From NCBI GenBank assembly GCA_026129525.1, contig JAHCHW010000001.1, positions 62,001 to 126,000 on the forward strand: a stretch of 64,000 nt of DNA, given 5' to 3'. The stretch comes from Chitinophagales bacterium. Lineage in GTDB: Bacteria; Bacteroidota; Bacteroidia; Chitinophagales; LD1. Made by a program: the position numbers and the translations under genes. Of the stretch, positions 51,959 to 61,415 are shown piece by piece (position 1 is the stretch's first letter; every line of letters begins with the position of its first letter). A model generated the notes under the pieces. The model did no database searches, had not been told where the DNA came from, and worked only from the letters and a program-made list of their open reading frames with translations.

Positions 51959-53272
51959 ATGCTTAATACATCCGCAGGTAATTACCGCTGGCGCATTTGC
52001 GCTGTTTTGTTTTTTGCCACCACCGTCAACTACATTGACCGCAACGTGCTTTCGTTTACTATGATTGACGAGGTTTTCCGCAGAGAAATGCTCGGATTAC
52101 CCGAAGGCGCTCCGCTCACCGATGCTCACCTTGCACGCTTTAAAGAATTGATGGGCTTTGTAGATGCGGCTTTTAAACTGGCGTATGCCATCGGCTTTTT
52201 GCTGATGGGTTATGTGATTGACAAGCTGGGAACACGCAAAGGTTTTTCGCTGGCAATTACGGTTTGGAGCATAGCAGGGGTGCTCAACGGTTTTACCAAC
52301 TCGGTAAAGCAACTAAGCCTTACGCGTTTTATGCTGGGCTTGGGCGAGGCGGGCAATTTTCCTTCGGCTATTAAATCGGTGGCAGAATGGTTTCCGAAAA
52401 AAGAGCGCGCTTTTGCTACAGGCTTGTTTAATGCCGGAGCCAACATAGGCGTAATAGTTACTGCTTTGGCGGTGCCGTTCATTACCATTCATTATGGTTG
52501 GCGAATGTCGTTTATAGTAACGGGCTTGCTGGGCTTTGCAGTACTTATAGTATGGCGAATGGTGTACCGCAAACCGGAAGAGCACCCGCAGCTAAGTAAC
52601 ACAGAGTTAGATTACATTCTTTCGGATAAAGAAGAAACCACCGAAGAAAAAACAACCTGGTGGAAGTTGCTTCGCCACCGCCAAACATGGGCGTTTGCAG
52701 CAGGCAAGTTTTTAGCCGATCCTATCTGGTATTTCTACCTCACCTGGCTGCCCGACTTTTTCAACAGCAGCGAATCGCTCGAAGAAAAATTAGATTTAAA
52801 AAACATAGGGATCCCGTTTATCATTATCTATTTAGTAAGCGATGCGGGCAGTGTTTTTTTCGGATGGCTTTCATCGAAACTCATTCAGCAAGGATGGAGT
52901 GTAAACAAAGCCCGTAAGTTTACCATGCTGCTATGTGCGCTGTGTGTATTGCCCATTGTGTTTGCTTCGGTAACCAAAAGCATTTATGTGGCAGTGGCAC
53001 TTATTGCTTTGGCGGCAGCCGCACATCAGGGCTGGTCTGCCAATGTGTTTACCATTGCCTCGGATATGTTTCCGAAGAAAACACTCGGCAAAGTGGTTGG
53101 CATAGGCAGCATGTTTGGCGCAACAGGAGGAGTGTTGTTTGCCGCATCAACCGGAATTATCCGTGTTCAATTCGGCTATGTGCCGCTGTTTGTTATTGCC
53201 GGAAGCGCCTATTTACTGGCGCTGTTGATTGTGCATTTGCTGGCGCCCAACCTGAAAAAAGTTGAGGTTTGA
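51959..53272 (+). CDS. MFS transporter, hexuronate/anion:cation symporter type
   Basis: A 437-residue major facilitator of the ACS branch (ExuT/GudP/phthalate transporter-like). 12 membrane helices; signature regions YRWRICAVLFFATTVNYIDRNVLSFTM, KLAYAIGFLLMGYVIDKLGTRKGFSLAITVWSIAGVLNG, RFMLGLGEAGNFPSAIKSVAEWFPKKERAFATGLFNAGANIGVI (the MFS motif between helices 4 and 5) and FFGWLSSKLIQQGW. In this branch GEAGNFPSAIK and NYIDR are common to glucuronate/galacturonate carriers. Uronate uptake or export next to an inositol oxygenase is an attractive inference. Divergent from the SSS gene. Confidence 0.88.
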   Translation: MLNTSAGNYRWRICAVLFFATTVNYIDRNVLSFTMIDEVFRREMLGLPEGAPLTDAHLARFKELMGFVDAAFKLAYAIGFLLMGYVIDKLGTRKGFSLAITVWSIAGVLNGFTNSVKQLSLTRFMLGLGEAGNFPSAIKSVAEWFPKKERAFATGLFNAGANIGVIVTALAVPFITIHYGWRMSFIVTGLLGFAVLIVWRMVYRKPEEHPQLSNTELDYILSDKEETTEEKTTWWKLLRHRQTWAFAAGKFLADPIWYFYLTWLPDFFNSSESLEEKLDLKNIGIPFIIIYLVSDAGSVFFGWLSSKLIQQGWSVNKARKFTMLLCALCVLPIVFASVTKSIYVAVALIALAAAAHQGWSANVFTIASDMFPKKTLGKVVGIGSMFGATGGVLFAASTGIIRVQFGYVPLFVIAGSAYLLALLIVHLLAPNLKKVEV

Positions 53273-53305
53273 TAAAGATTTTCGGGATTGATTTCCTACA
53301 AAGCG

Positions 53306-54154
53306 TTATTGCCTGAAGAAAGCGATAGTTTCGCTTACCACTGTTTCTAAATCACGGGGCAAATTGTTTTCATTCCACGGATGCCTGCCGCCAAAATTGT
53401 GGTTGCCGTTTTCGATAATCAGCAATTCGGAGTTTTTATTCCACTCGTGCATTTCGGTGGCTGATGAAACAGGGACAGTTTCATCCATTGCTCCGTGAAT
53501 AATTTTGAAAGGAATTTGTAGTTGCTTTACTGCATCGGGAATAAACAGGCGGTCAATGTTGGCAAAGTAGTCTTCATACATTTGCCATTTAATGGGCATC
53601 ATCTGATTAGTGCGTGCGTTGGGAATAAAAATTACGCCATCGCGCTTTATTTTCTCCATTTCGTCTTGCTTCCAGTACTTGCCTATTTCGTTCACGCTGC
53701 CCCATGTGCAAAGCTTCTTTACGCGGCTGTCTTCCCTTGCTTTCAGAATAGAAATACCTCCTCCTCTGCTATGCCCGCAAAGAAACAACTGTTCCTTGTC
53801 GCATTCGCGGTCGGCAACGGGAAACTCATCGGAACAAATCCAATCTATTACTACTTCCAAATCATCTAATTCGATGCTGATATTATCGTTGCCGAATGCT
53901 TCGAGGTCAACAAAATCAACGGGGTGGTCAATGGTAGTGCCGTTATGCGAAAAGCTAAATTTCACAAACACAAAACCTTCTTCGGCAAACTTATCCGCCA
54001 CCAAATCAAAAGCGCCCCAATCTTTAAAACCCTTAAAGCCGTGGCAGAAAACAACTACCGGCTTCTTGGTTAAGTTATTCGAATAATAAACATCTGCCAA
54101 AAAAGGTCGCTTGTGTTTGCTTTGTAGAATAATATTGCGCTCGCGGGTAATCAT
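53306..54154 (-). CDS. alpha/beta hydrolase, prolyl oligopeptidase/DLH-like
   Basis: A 282-residue cytosolic serine hydrolase. The catalytic triad is visible: nucleophile Ser in LFLCGHSRGGGISI, Asp in IIHGAMDETVPVSSA and His in IIENGNHNFGG. KPVVVFCHGFKGFKDWGAFDLVADKF carries the oxyanion-hole HGF turn. It has no signal peptide. Similar enzymes act as acyl esterases or peptidases; none can be assigned. It converges on the MFS gene. Its ribosome-binding region is A-rich. Confidence 0.88.
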   Translation of the reverse strand: MITRERNIILQSKHKRPFLADVYYSNNLTKKPVVVFCHGFKGFKDWGAFDLVADKFAEEGFVFVKFSFSHNGTTIDHPVDFVDLEAFGNDNISIELDDLEVVIDWICSDEFPVADRECDKEQLFLCGHSRGGGISILKAREDSRVKKLCTWGSVNEIGKYWKQDEMEKIKRDGVIFIPNARTNQMMPIKWQMYEDYFANIDRLFIPDAVKQLQIPFKIIHGAMDETVPVSSATEMHEWNKNSELLIIENGNHNFGGRHPWNENNLPRDLETVVSETIAFFRQ

Positions 54155-54319
54155 GGTATAATATTAAAACAGTTTTCAAGTGCACGAAATTGATTTCTCT
54201 CGGACACATGCAATGCCCTTTACAGCGTACGTCTTTTCTGTTTGTTCACCTTTGTCGGGTTTATTTCCGGTTAGCGTATTTTTTTATAGCGCAGGCATTT
54301 TATCTCAATCTTTAAATAA

Positions 54320-54327
54320 TACATTCG
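54320..54327 (+). promoter_or_regulatory. -7 element close to the polyprenyl synthase ATG
   Basis: TACATTCG ends 6 bases before the ATG at 54334, as upstream of tatC. A TTTTA stretch about 20 bases upstream is a poor -33. If used, the transcript would have almost no leader. Confidence 0.3.
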
Positions 54328-54333
54328 TCCCGC

Positions 54334-55308
54334 ATGGAATTGCGATTAGACGACATAAAAAAACCGATTGCAAAAGAACTGGTAGAGTTTGAAGTGCGTT
54401 TCCGCGAATCTATGCGAAGTAAAGCGCCCCTGCTTGACCGCATTACGCATTACATTGTTACCCGCAAGGGAAAACAAATGCGCCCCATGTTTGTGTTTCT
54501 TTCTGCCAAACTTTGCGGTGAAGTAAACGAGGCTACTTATGTAGCGGCTTCGTTAGTTGAAATTTTGCACACCGCCACCTTGGTGCACGATGATGTGGTG
54601 GATGATTCGTATCAACGCAGAGGTTTTTTTTCCATCAATGCACTGTGGAAGAATAAAATTGCCGTACTGGTGGGCGACTATCTGTTGTCGAAGGGCTTGC
54701 TGATTTCTGTGGAGAACAAACAATTTCAGTTGCTGGAAATACTGTCGAATACCATCCGCGAAATGAGTGAGGGCGAATTGCTGCAACTGGAAAAGGCAAG
54801 AAGGCTTGATATTAAAGAAGATATTTACTTCGATATTATCCGCCAAAAAACTGCTTCGCTTATTGCATCAGCCTGCGCCTGCGGAGCTACCACTACCACT
54901 AAAGATGAAGAGTTGGTGCAACGCGTAAAAACCATGGGGGAAAAAATCGGGATCGCCTTTCAGATTAAAGATGACCTTTTTGATTACGAAGAAGCAGAAG
55001 TAGGAAAGCCGCGAGGCATTGATATTAAAGAGCGCAAAATGACCTTGCCGCTTATTTATACACTCAATAAAGTTTCTTCAAGCGACAAAAAGAAAATCAT
55101 CAACATTATTAAGAATGAAAATCAGAATGCCGAAAAAGTAAAATGGGTAATTGATACCGTTCGCACCAACAGAGGTATGGACTACGCAGTTGTTCGCATG
55201 AATGAATACAAAGAAGAGGCGTTGAAAATTCTGAACACCTTTCCTGAGAGTGGCGCTAAAACTTCGGTAGCTCAGCTAATTGAGTTTACCATACAGCGGA
55301 AGAACTAA
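54334..55308 (+). CDS. polyprenyl diphosphate synthase
   Basis: A 324-residue trans-isoprenyl diphosphate synthase. First Asp-rich motif: LVHDDVVDDSYQRRG (DDxxD); second: FQIKDDLFDYE. GKQMRPMFVFLSAKL and KTASLIASACACGA are also typical. The residues before the first motif (VEILHTATL) lack bulky blocks, suggesting a long product such as the octaprenyl to decaprenyl chains used for menaquinone side chains or cell wall lipid carriers. Transcribed alone, convergent with the GH3-family gene. Confidence 0.92.
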   Translation: MELRLDDIKKPIAKELVEFEVRFRESMRSKAPLLDRITHYIVTRKGKQMRPMFVFLSAKLCGEVNEATYVAASLVEILHTATLVHDDVVDDSYQRRGFFSINALWKNKIAVLVGDYLLSKGLLISVENKQFQLLEILSNTIREMSEGELLQLEKARRLDIKEDIYFDIIRQKTASLIASACACGATTTTKDEELVQRVKTMGEKIGIAFQIKDDLFDYEEAEVGKPRGIDIKERKMTLPLIYTLNKVSSSDKKKIINIIKNENQNAEKVKWVIDTVRTNRGMDYAVVRMNEYKEEALKILNTFPESGAKTSVAQLIEFTIQRKN

Positions 55309-55367
55309 AGTAAACACTTGTAAGATTGCTTTGTTACTTGTAAAGCCTCGTTCGTGGCAATGAACGC

Positions 55368-56882
55368 TCAGGTTTTGCAAATCGCTAAAATTTCCTCAAT
55401 AACACCTCTCCCGTTTACTAAACGCGGCACTTTGTTTTGTCCGCCCAGCTTACCTTTCTGTTCCATCCATTTATAGAATGTTCCGGCAGGAGCGGCAATT
55501 ACTTCTAATGTATCAAGCGCTAAATTATTGCTGCGCTTTTGGGCGTAGTTGGTGTTTTCTTTTTGCAATTGAGCATCTAATTCGGCTGCATAGGCATTCA
55601 GGTCATCGGGCGCTTTAGCAAACTCAATCACAAACTGCATTCTGCCTTTATTATTCACGCTGATGTATTGCGGGGCAACAGTGTATTCGTTAATCGTAGT
55701 ATCGAATTGCTCGTTGGTTTTCATGAGCGTGTTTACCACATTATGCAACAGTAAATCTTCGCCAAAGGCGTTGATGTATTCCTGTGTGCGCCCCGTAATA
55801 CGAAACGAAAACGGATTTAGCTTGGTAAACGTAATTACATCGCCCACTACGTAACGCAGTAATCCGTTCAACGCTGTTACTAGCAGCACATACGGCACAT
55901 CCGCTTTTACTTTATCCAAACTAATTGCGTGGGCATTTTCTTTTCCGTACTCAGCAAACGGAATAAACTCATAAAACACTCCGCTATTCGTAAGCAGCAA
56001 TAAATCTCCTCCTTCCAAACCTGCTTGTATGCCGAAAAAACCTTCGGTGGCATTGTAGGCTTCAAAGAAAAGCGCATCGCTTCTGCCTGCCAGTTTTTCA
56101 AACTGTTTTCGGTAAGGCTCAAAGTTTACACCACCATGAAAAAAAATACGGTAGTTCTTCCACAACTCCGGCAAAGTATTGAAAGGTGTTTGCTCTTTTA
56201 TTTTACTCAGCACCGCCAAGTGCCAGGTAGGCACACCGCTTATGGTTCCCACATCAGCCTTGCTTACACTGTTGGCTACGCGGTTCACTTTATACTCCCA
56301 CGATGAATGTGTAATGAGGTCGTTATCGGGAACATAAATAGTTCGAAAGGGCAGTGGAATGTTTTTCATCATAATAGCAGAAATATCGCCCACCACAATT
56401 CCCGAAGGTTGCAGGGTTTCGTAAATACCGCCTGTCATCACAAAATTTTTGTGGGTGAGTATGTCCACTGTTTTATCGAGGGCATGAATGCGCGAGAGGC
56501 TATAGAATGTTCCTGCCACTTGTGTTCTTCGAATAAACTTTCGCGTAAGCGGAATTAGTTTGTATTTACCTCCGGTAGTGCCGGCAGTTCTGCCAAACCA
56601 GCGCACTTTATCGGGCGTTAATACTTTTTGCTCGCCTGTTTTTATCCGCTCCACATACAGTTGGTAAAAATCGTACTGTGTAATGGGTACTTGCTTCTTA
56701 AACTCCGAATAGTTTTTAACCTTATGCAACTTTAACTCTTTGCCGAGCGCTGTATCTGGAGCAGAAGAAAGTATTTCTCGAAAAATAGTTTGTTGCTCTC
56801 GGAGAGAACGTTCAGCAGAAAAATCAGGCGGATAACAATACTTAAGGAAAGTCCGAAAGGCAAGGTTCTTCAAATCGGGCAT
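55368..56882 (-). CDS. GH3 auxin-responsive-family protein (acyl-adenylating fold)
   Basis: A 504-residue protein of the GH3 family of the ANL superfamily. Start at 56882 (MPDLKNLAFRTFLKYCYPPDFSAERSL). Motifs: RTAGTTGGKYKLIPLTRKF (nucleotide-binding loop like the TSGTTG of adenylating enzymes), FFEAYNATEGFFGIQ (adenine-binding YxATE) and LLRYVVGDVITFTKLNPFSFRITGRTQEYINAFGED. Plant GH3 enzymes join amino acids to jasmonate or auxin; bacterial members are common in Bacteroidota but their substrates are unknown. Gene 22 bases after lptB in the same direction, likely one transcript. Confidence 0.88.
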   Translation of the reverse strand: MPDLKNLAFRTFLKYCYPPDFSAERSLREQQTIFREILSSAPDTALGKELKLHKVKNYSEFKKQVPITQYDFYQLYVERIKTGEQKVLTPDKVRWFGRTAGTTGGKYKLIPLTRKFIRRTQVAGTFYSLSRIHALDKTVDILTHKNFVMTGGIYETLQPSGIVVGDISAIMMKNIPLPFRTIYVPDNDLITHSSWEYKVNRVANSVSKADVGTISGVPTWHLAVLSKIKEQTPFNTLPELWKNYRIFFHGGVNFEPYRKQFEKLAGRSDALFFEAYNATEGFFGIQAGLEGGDLLLLTNSGVFYEFIPFAEYGKENAHAISLDKVKADVPYVLLVTALNGLLRYVVGDVITFTKLNPFSFRITGRTQEYINAFGEDLLLHNVVNTLMKTNEQFDTTINEYTVAPQYISVNNKGRMQFVIEFAKAPDDLNAYAAELDAQLQKENTNYAQKRSNNLALDTLEVIAAPAGTFYKWMEQKGKLGGQNKVPRLVNGRGVIEEILAICKT

Positions 56883-56904
56883 GGAGCAAAATAGTAAGGT
56901 GTTT

Positions 56905-57654
56905 TCAACTCCGCAGCGATTCGGCTTTCTTGTGCAGCACAAAATTTTGCCCAAGGTATAATCTGCGCACCTGCTCGTCACTTGCCAGTTCATCGGCAGT
57001 TCCTTGTTTCAGAATTTTTCCTTCAAACAACAGATACGCCCGGTCGGTAATGGAAAGTGTTTCCTGCACATTGTGGTCAGTAATCAGCACACCAATGTTT
57101 TTTTCTTTCAACTTCATCACTATGCGCTGAATATCTTCTACGGCAATAGGGTCAATGCCGGCAAAAGGCTCATCGAGCAAAATAAATTTAGGATTGGTGG
57201 CAAGTGCGCGGGCAATTTCGGTTCGTCTGCGCTCGCCACCGCTTAACACATTGCCCATACTGGTACGCACGCGGTTTAATCCGAATTCCGAAAGCAACAA
57301 CTCTAACCTTTCTTTCTGCTGCGTTTTGGTAAGGTTGGTCATTTCGAGTACCGCAGCAATATTGTCTTCTACAGAAAGCTGCCGAAACACCGATGCTTCC
57401 TGCGGTAAATAGCCCACGCCCAACTGCGCGCGTTTATACATGGGCAGGTTGGTTATTTCCTGTTCACCAAGAAAAATTTTTCCGGAGTCGGGCGGTATCA
57501 GTCCCACTATCTGGTAAAATGAAGTGGTTTTGCCTGCACCATTGGGTCCCAGCAAGCCGACAATCTCTCCCTGATTTACCTCCACGGAAACATCGTTTAC
57601 CACAGCGCGATTTTTGTAAGCCTTTAAGAGATGTTCTGAACGGAGTTTGAGCAT
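56905..57654 (-). CDS. lptB: LPS export ABC transporter ATP-binding protein LptB
   Basis: A 249-residue ABC ATPase that powers lipopolysaccharide transport with LptF/LptG/LptC. Start at 57654 ([26 protein letters not shown]). Motifs are complete: Walker [11 protein letters not shown]-loop [21 protein letters not shown] (the PQEASVFR run is the LptB hallmark), signature LSGGERRR, Walker [15 protein letters not shown]-loop ITDHN. A good contrast with the degenerate ABC at 12-13.7 kb. Downstream is the GH3-family gene; divergent from an AraC regulator. Confidence 0.94.
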   Translation of the reverse strand: MLKLRSEHLLKAYKNRAVVNDVSVEVNQGEIVGLLGPNGAGKTTSFYQIVGLIPPDSGKIFLGEQEITNLPMYKRAQLGVGYLPQEASVFRQLSVEDNIAAVLEMTNLTKTQQKERLELLLSEFGLNRVRTSMGNVLSGGERRRTEIARALATNPKFILLDEPFAGIDPIAVEDIQRIVMKLKEKNIGVLITDHNVQETLSITDRAYLLFEGKILKQGTADELASDEQVRRLYLGQNFVLHKKAESLRS

Positions 57655-57737
57655 TTGTTGTGTATGGCAGCAAATAAACGTTGTTTTTTTATTTTGTTGC
57701 ATAGTCGAAGCATCGTAAACCGAAAAGCGGAAACCCT

Positions 57738-58595
57738 ATGGCAGATTTAAATGAAACACCAACTCCTATTCACCGCTTTGTATCTGCCAGCGATATTCAC
57801 TTTAAGTTTATCACGCTTACGCAAAACAATTTCAGGGAAATAGATGTGGCGCACCGGCACGGCTATTGGTCGGTATTTGTGTTTTTGAAAGGAAGCGGCA
57901 CACATTTAATTGATTTTACGGAACTCAAAATAAAATCGGGCACCCTTCATTTTGTATTGCCCGGGCAGATACATGCGTTAAATGGCGGAAAAAAGTTTCT
58001 GGGTTATGCTATCATGTTCACCGAAGAATTTTTCATGCTGCGTAACGAAACCCGCACATTGCTTATGAAACTTTTCAGCTTTATGGACTCCGGTAAACCT
58101 GTTACACTTGATATAAGCCCCGATGTGCAACCGTATTTCACGCATCTGTTTTCGCTGTTTCAACTCGAAGTGCAAAGCAATCATGCCGCTAACAGTACCG
58201 CGTTGCTTGATTTACTTTCGGTATTTACCGGCAAGTGTATGCAATTGCTCCAGTTACCACAGTCATCATCGCCCGCTGCCGATTCGCTTCAATACATCCG
58301 CTTTAGAAATGAGGTAGAAAAAAATTACAGAACCATTCACACGGTTGCCGAGTACGGGCAACTGCTGCACCTTACTCCCAAATCGCTCAATCAACTTACC
58401 CAAACGTTTGCCGGAATAGCAGCGCTTGATTTTATTCATCAACGTTTGTTGGTAGAAGCAAAGCGCTTGCTGCGTTATTCCGACAAAGCCGTTAAAGAAA
58501 TTGCTTTCGATTTACATTTTACCGATGCCGCACATTTCACCAAATTCTTTAAACAGAAAACCGGATTAACACCCTTGGAATTTAAGAATGTCTGA
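57738..58595 (+). CDS. AraC-family transcriptional regulator
   Basis: A 285-residue regulator. N-terminal cupin-like sensor domain (about 20-135: IDVAHRHGYWSVFVFLKGSGTHLIDF ... LHFVLPGQIHAL) and C-terminal double helix-turn-helix (about 190-285: EYGQLLHLTPKSLNQLTQTFAGIAALDFIHQRLLVEAKRLLRYSDKAVKEIAFDLHFTDAAHFTKFFKQKTGLTPLEFK). The DNA-binding core is a good family match. Effector unknown. It lies divergent from lptB and convergent with the glycosylation operon, 3 bases from its last stop. Confidence 0.92.
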   Translation: MADLNETPTPIHRFVSASDIHFKFITLTQNNFREIDVAHRHGYWSVFVFLKGSGTHLIDFTELKIKSGTLHFVLPGQIHALNGGKKFLGYAIMFTEEFFMLRNETRTLLMKLFSFMDSGKPVTLDISPDVQPYFTHLFSLFQLEVQSNHAANSTALLDLLSVFTGKCMQLLQLPQSSSPAADSLQYIRFRNEVEKNYRTIHTVAEYGQLLHLTPKSLNQLTQTFAGIAALDFIHQRLLVEAKRLLRYSDKAVKEIAFDLHFTDAAHFTKFFKQKTGLTPLEFKNV

Positions 58596-58598
58596 GTG

Positions 58599-61412
58599 CT
58601 ACTTCTTCAGTTCTTTTTCTAACTGTTGTAGAATAATGGGTATGTTTTTTTCGTTAGGGTTTAAACGATAACTTAACTGAAAGTAATGGTAGGCGCTGTC
58701 CTTTTGCCCCATTTCTAAATATGTTTTGGCAATATTGATAGTAGGCTCGTAAAGATCTTGCTTCATGGCAAGCAGCCGCTGATTGGTTTGAATGGATTTA
58801 TCGAACTGCCGTGTTTTGAAATACGCAAAGCTGAGGTTGGCGTACACTTCTTTGTGTCTTGGATATTTTATCAGATACTTTTCGTACAATTCAATGGCTT
58901 TTTCCATATTCCCTTTGTTATTTTGAATTATAGCCATGCTGAAATACGGAGCGTAAAATGAAGTATCAATGGCAACAGTCTTCTCGTAAGCTTCGTAGGC
59001 TTCATCGGGTTTACCGATGGTTTCCAATACACGTCCCAAATCGAAAGTTGCATTTAAAAACGGTGGGTAAATTCTTATCGCTTCGCGAAAATGTGTAACG
59101 GCTTTCGTTCGCATTTCAAGTTGTTTTGTTTTATCGGTTTCGTTAGCCGATGCTAAAAACAAATGCAACCCTAACAGGTTTTGCGCCTGTGCCGACTCGC
59201 TTACCGCTTTAATATCCTTACTGAAAAGTGTAACTCGGTTCTTCCAGTCAAAATTACGGGCAATGGTTGTGCCTGAATAAGCAACCAGTATAATTATCAA
59301 GGCTGTTTTGAAACCGGATGGCAATAAGGCAACGTTGAGTTTAGTATCTGCACTGTTCATTTTAAAAATTCGGAACAAAATCCAGCCTAACAACAAACTG
59401 AACCCAATAGATGGAATAAGTAAGAACCGGTCGCCCATCATGCCCGGAACCGGAATAAACAATCCGGAAAAAACAAGAATGGCGATAGTGTAAATAATTA
59501 TTGAAGCAGATACCAGCGGATGCTTTTTAATTAACCACAGCGATAAACTAATTAACAACAGGTGAATAGCCACAACGATTATCGGAACTGCATTGAAAAC
59601 ATTAGTGGGAGTTATGTAGGCATATCCGTAGTAAAAACTCATGGGGTATGGCAGTAAAATCAAGCGCAGATACTGTGCTAAAACTGTCATACTCGTGCCC
59701 ACCTTTACAGAAATCGGATCAGTCTTCTCTAATGGATATTCAATGTATTTTAAAGGACGTACCGATTGTACGGGGGTTAAGTCAGCTGCTTCGGTTACAT
59801 TGAGGTTATAGTAGGTGCGCTGTACTGCCGAACCAAAATTAAATGTTTCGTTGGGCGGAAACAAAAACAAAAAAAAGCCCAACATTAACGGAACGAGTGC
59901 TATGCGTATAACGTCTGATAGCTTTTTATTAAAGCTCCACAACACAACAAATGCAAACAGTAGCAGAGGAACCCGCACCACCGATACAGAAAAACTATTG
60001 CTGCCGGAAACAAGTTCATACAAACCTTTCGCACCATATACACCGAGAATAAGTGCTACTATGTATGATACCGGCAAGAGTTTCTTGTTAAACAAGCCAA
60101 TAAACACCAAGCCAACTACAAAAAAGTACGATTGCCCGAAAACAGCCGAAACAAGAGCAAACACGAAGTAGTTGAAAACAACAATAAATCTTGACGTTCG
60201 ATGGTTGCTTAACCCCATCGAAATCAGAAAAACTACCAAGGGCACCTCCATAAACGTAACCGACAAGGGATTCAGCATCACGTTATAACTTAACAGGAGA
60301 ACAATAGGCGTTATCAGCAACACTTTTAACTCCTGACGCACTGCATAAAACAACACACACAATAATGTGAATGGAATACTAATCCACAGCGAATTGCCAA
60401 CACTTATACCCCATGCAGTTGCAACAGTAAGTATTACCACTGCTATGAAGAAGGGCAGATTGGCAACCGGATTACGCAAAAAGCCGAACCACAACTCCGA
60501 TTCCTCCTCTACTTTTTCCCCGGCATAACTGCTTAATGAGTTTTTAATTTTCTCGGCCAACATTTTTATCTCCTTCCAAACAGTTTCGGATTTTTTAAGA
60601 GCGTACAAAAACGTAACAGCGACAAACAATCCAATACAAACGAGAATTTGTTGTGTTAACGAATACAAGCGGGCATACGCGAGCATGGGAAGGGCAAGCA
60701 AAGCAGTGGTTAGCAGCAACTGCATAAATTTTACTTCGGTAAGAGTTATAAGTATAACAGGAACAAGCGCGGCAAATACAATGGCGGTTGACTTTGATAA
60801 TATGCCTATGTAGAAAAACAACGGCACCAACACCACATACCACCACTTTGCCGATTGAACATAGCGCACCGAAAAATGCAGTGCTAAAAGCGAAAATGAC
60901 AGCGCCAATAATTCATCGCGGTTTTTGATGCTTGCTACCACTTCGCTGTGAATGGGGTGTGCCGTAAAAAACAAAACCACCAGCCACACAAAAAACAAAC
61001 TGTATCCCGTTAAAATATTTCTCAGTACGAAAAACAAGAGCATACACATTAGCCCGTACAGCAGCATGTTAATGAAATGGCTCACATGCGGACTCTCTCC
61101 AAACAACGAATGTTCAATTGCAAAAGTAGTGAGCACAATGGGGCGGTATTCGTACTTATAACCCGCTTGGTCTTCGTAATAAGGCGAAGTAAAAATTTCG
61201 GGAATGGCACTAATGCCTTTTGAAGTGAGGCGATGATTTTGCGTTACCAATTCATCATCCAAATTGTAATCGTTAGGAATTGTATTGAAATACAATAGTA
61301 TTCCGAAGGCAAGTACGAGCCACGGATAATTGGCTTCGCTCAAAAAAGTAAATTTATGCGCGGTGTTGCCCTGTGTAGTTTTTTGTTTTACCGCCTGTTG
61401 TTTAGCTGCCAT
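58599..61412 (-). CDS. TMTC-like GT-C glycosyltransferase with TPR tail
   Basis: A 937-residue polytopic membrane protein. The first loop has the acidic GT-C motif YNLDDE (Asp52, Asp53), and FFTAHPIHSEVVASIKNRDELLALSFSLLALH is a close match to the TMTC/DUF1736 signature (HPxHxExVxxxxxRxxLL). There are about 14-18 membrane helices to residue 720; the C-terminal 190 residues are TPRs (AVTHFREAIRIYPPFLNATFDLG, AYEAYEKTVAIDTSFYAPYFSMA, AIELYEKYLIKYPRHKEVYANLS). Animal TMTC1-4 O-mannosylate cadherins from dolichol-phosphate mannose. By analogy this enzyme may glycosylate periplasmic or exported proteins from a lipid-linked sugar; donor and target are unproven. 3 bases after the next glycosyltransferase gene. 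Confidence 0.85.
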   Translation of the reverse strand: MAAKQQAVKQKTTQGNTAHKFTFLSEANYPWLVLAFGILLYFNTIPNDYNLDDELVTQNHRLTSKGISAIPEIFTSPYYEDQAGYKYEYRPIVLTTFAIEHSLFGESPHVSHFINMLLYGLMCMLLFFVLRNILTGYSLFFVWLVVLFFTAHPIHSEVVASIKNRDELLALSFSLLALHFSVRYVQSAKWWYVVLVPLFFYIGILSKSTAIVFAALVPVILITLTEVKFMQLLLTTALLALPMLAYARLYSLTQQILVCIGLFVAVTFLYALKKSETVWKEIKMLAEKIKNSLSSYAGEKVEEESELWFGFLRNPVANLPFFIAVVILTVATAWGISVGNSLWISIPFTLLCVLFYAVRQELKVLLITPIVLLLSYNVMLNPLSVTFMEVPLVVFLISMGLSNHRTSRFIVVFNYFVFALVSAVFGQSYFFVVGLVFIGLFNKKLLPVSYIVALILGVYGAKGLYELVSGSNSFSVSVVRVPLLLFAFVVLWSFNKKLSDVIRIALVPLMLGFFLFLFPPNETFNFGSAVQRTYYNLNVTEAADLTPVQSVRPLKYIEYPLEKTDPISVKVGTSMTVLAQYLRLILLPYPMSFYYGYAYITPTNVFNAVPIIVVAIHLLLISLSLWLIKKHPLVSASIIIYTIAILVFSGLFIPVPGMMGDRFLLIPSIGFSLLLGWILFRIFKMNSADTKLNVALLPSGFKTALIIILVAYSGTTIARNFDWKNRVTLFSKDIKAVSESAQAQNLLGLHLFLASANETDKTKQLEMRTKAVTHFREAIRIYPPFLNATFDLGRVLETIGKPDEAYEAYEKTVAIDTSFYAPYFSMAIIQNNKGNMEKAIELYEKYLIKYPRHKEVYANLSFAYFKTRQFDKSIQTNQRLLAMKQDLYEPTINIAKTYLEMGQKDSAYHYFQLSYRLNPNEKNIPIILQQLEKELKK

Positions 61413-61415
61413 TTT

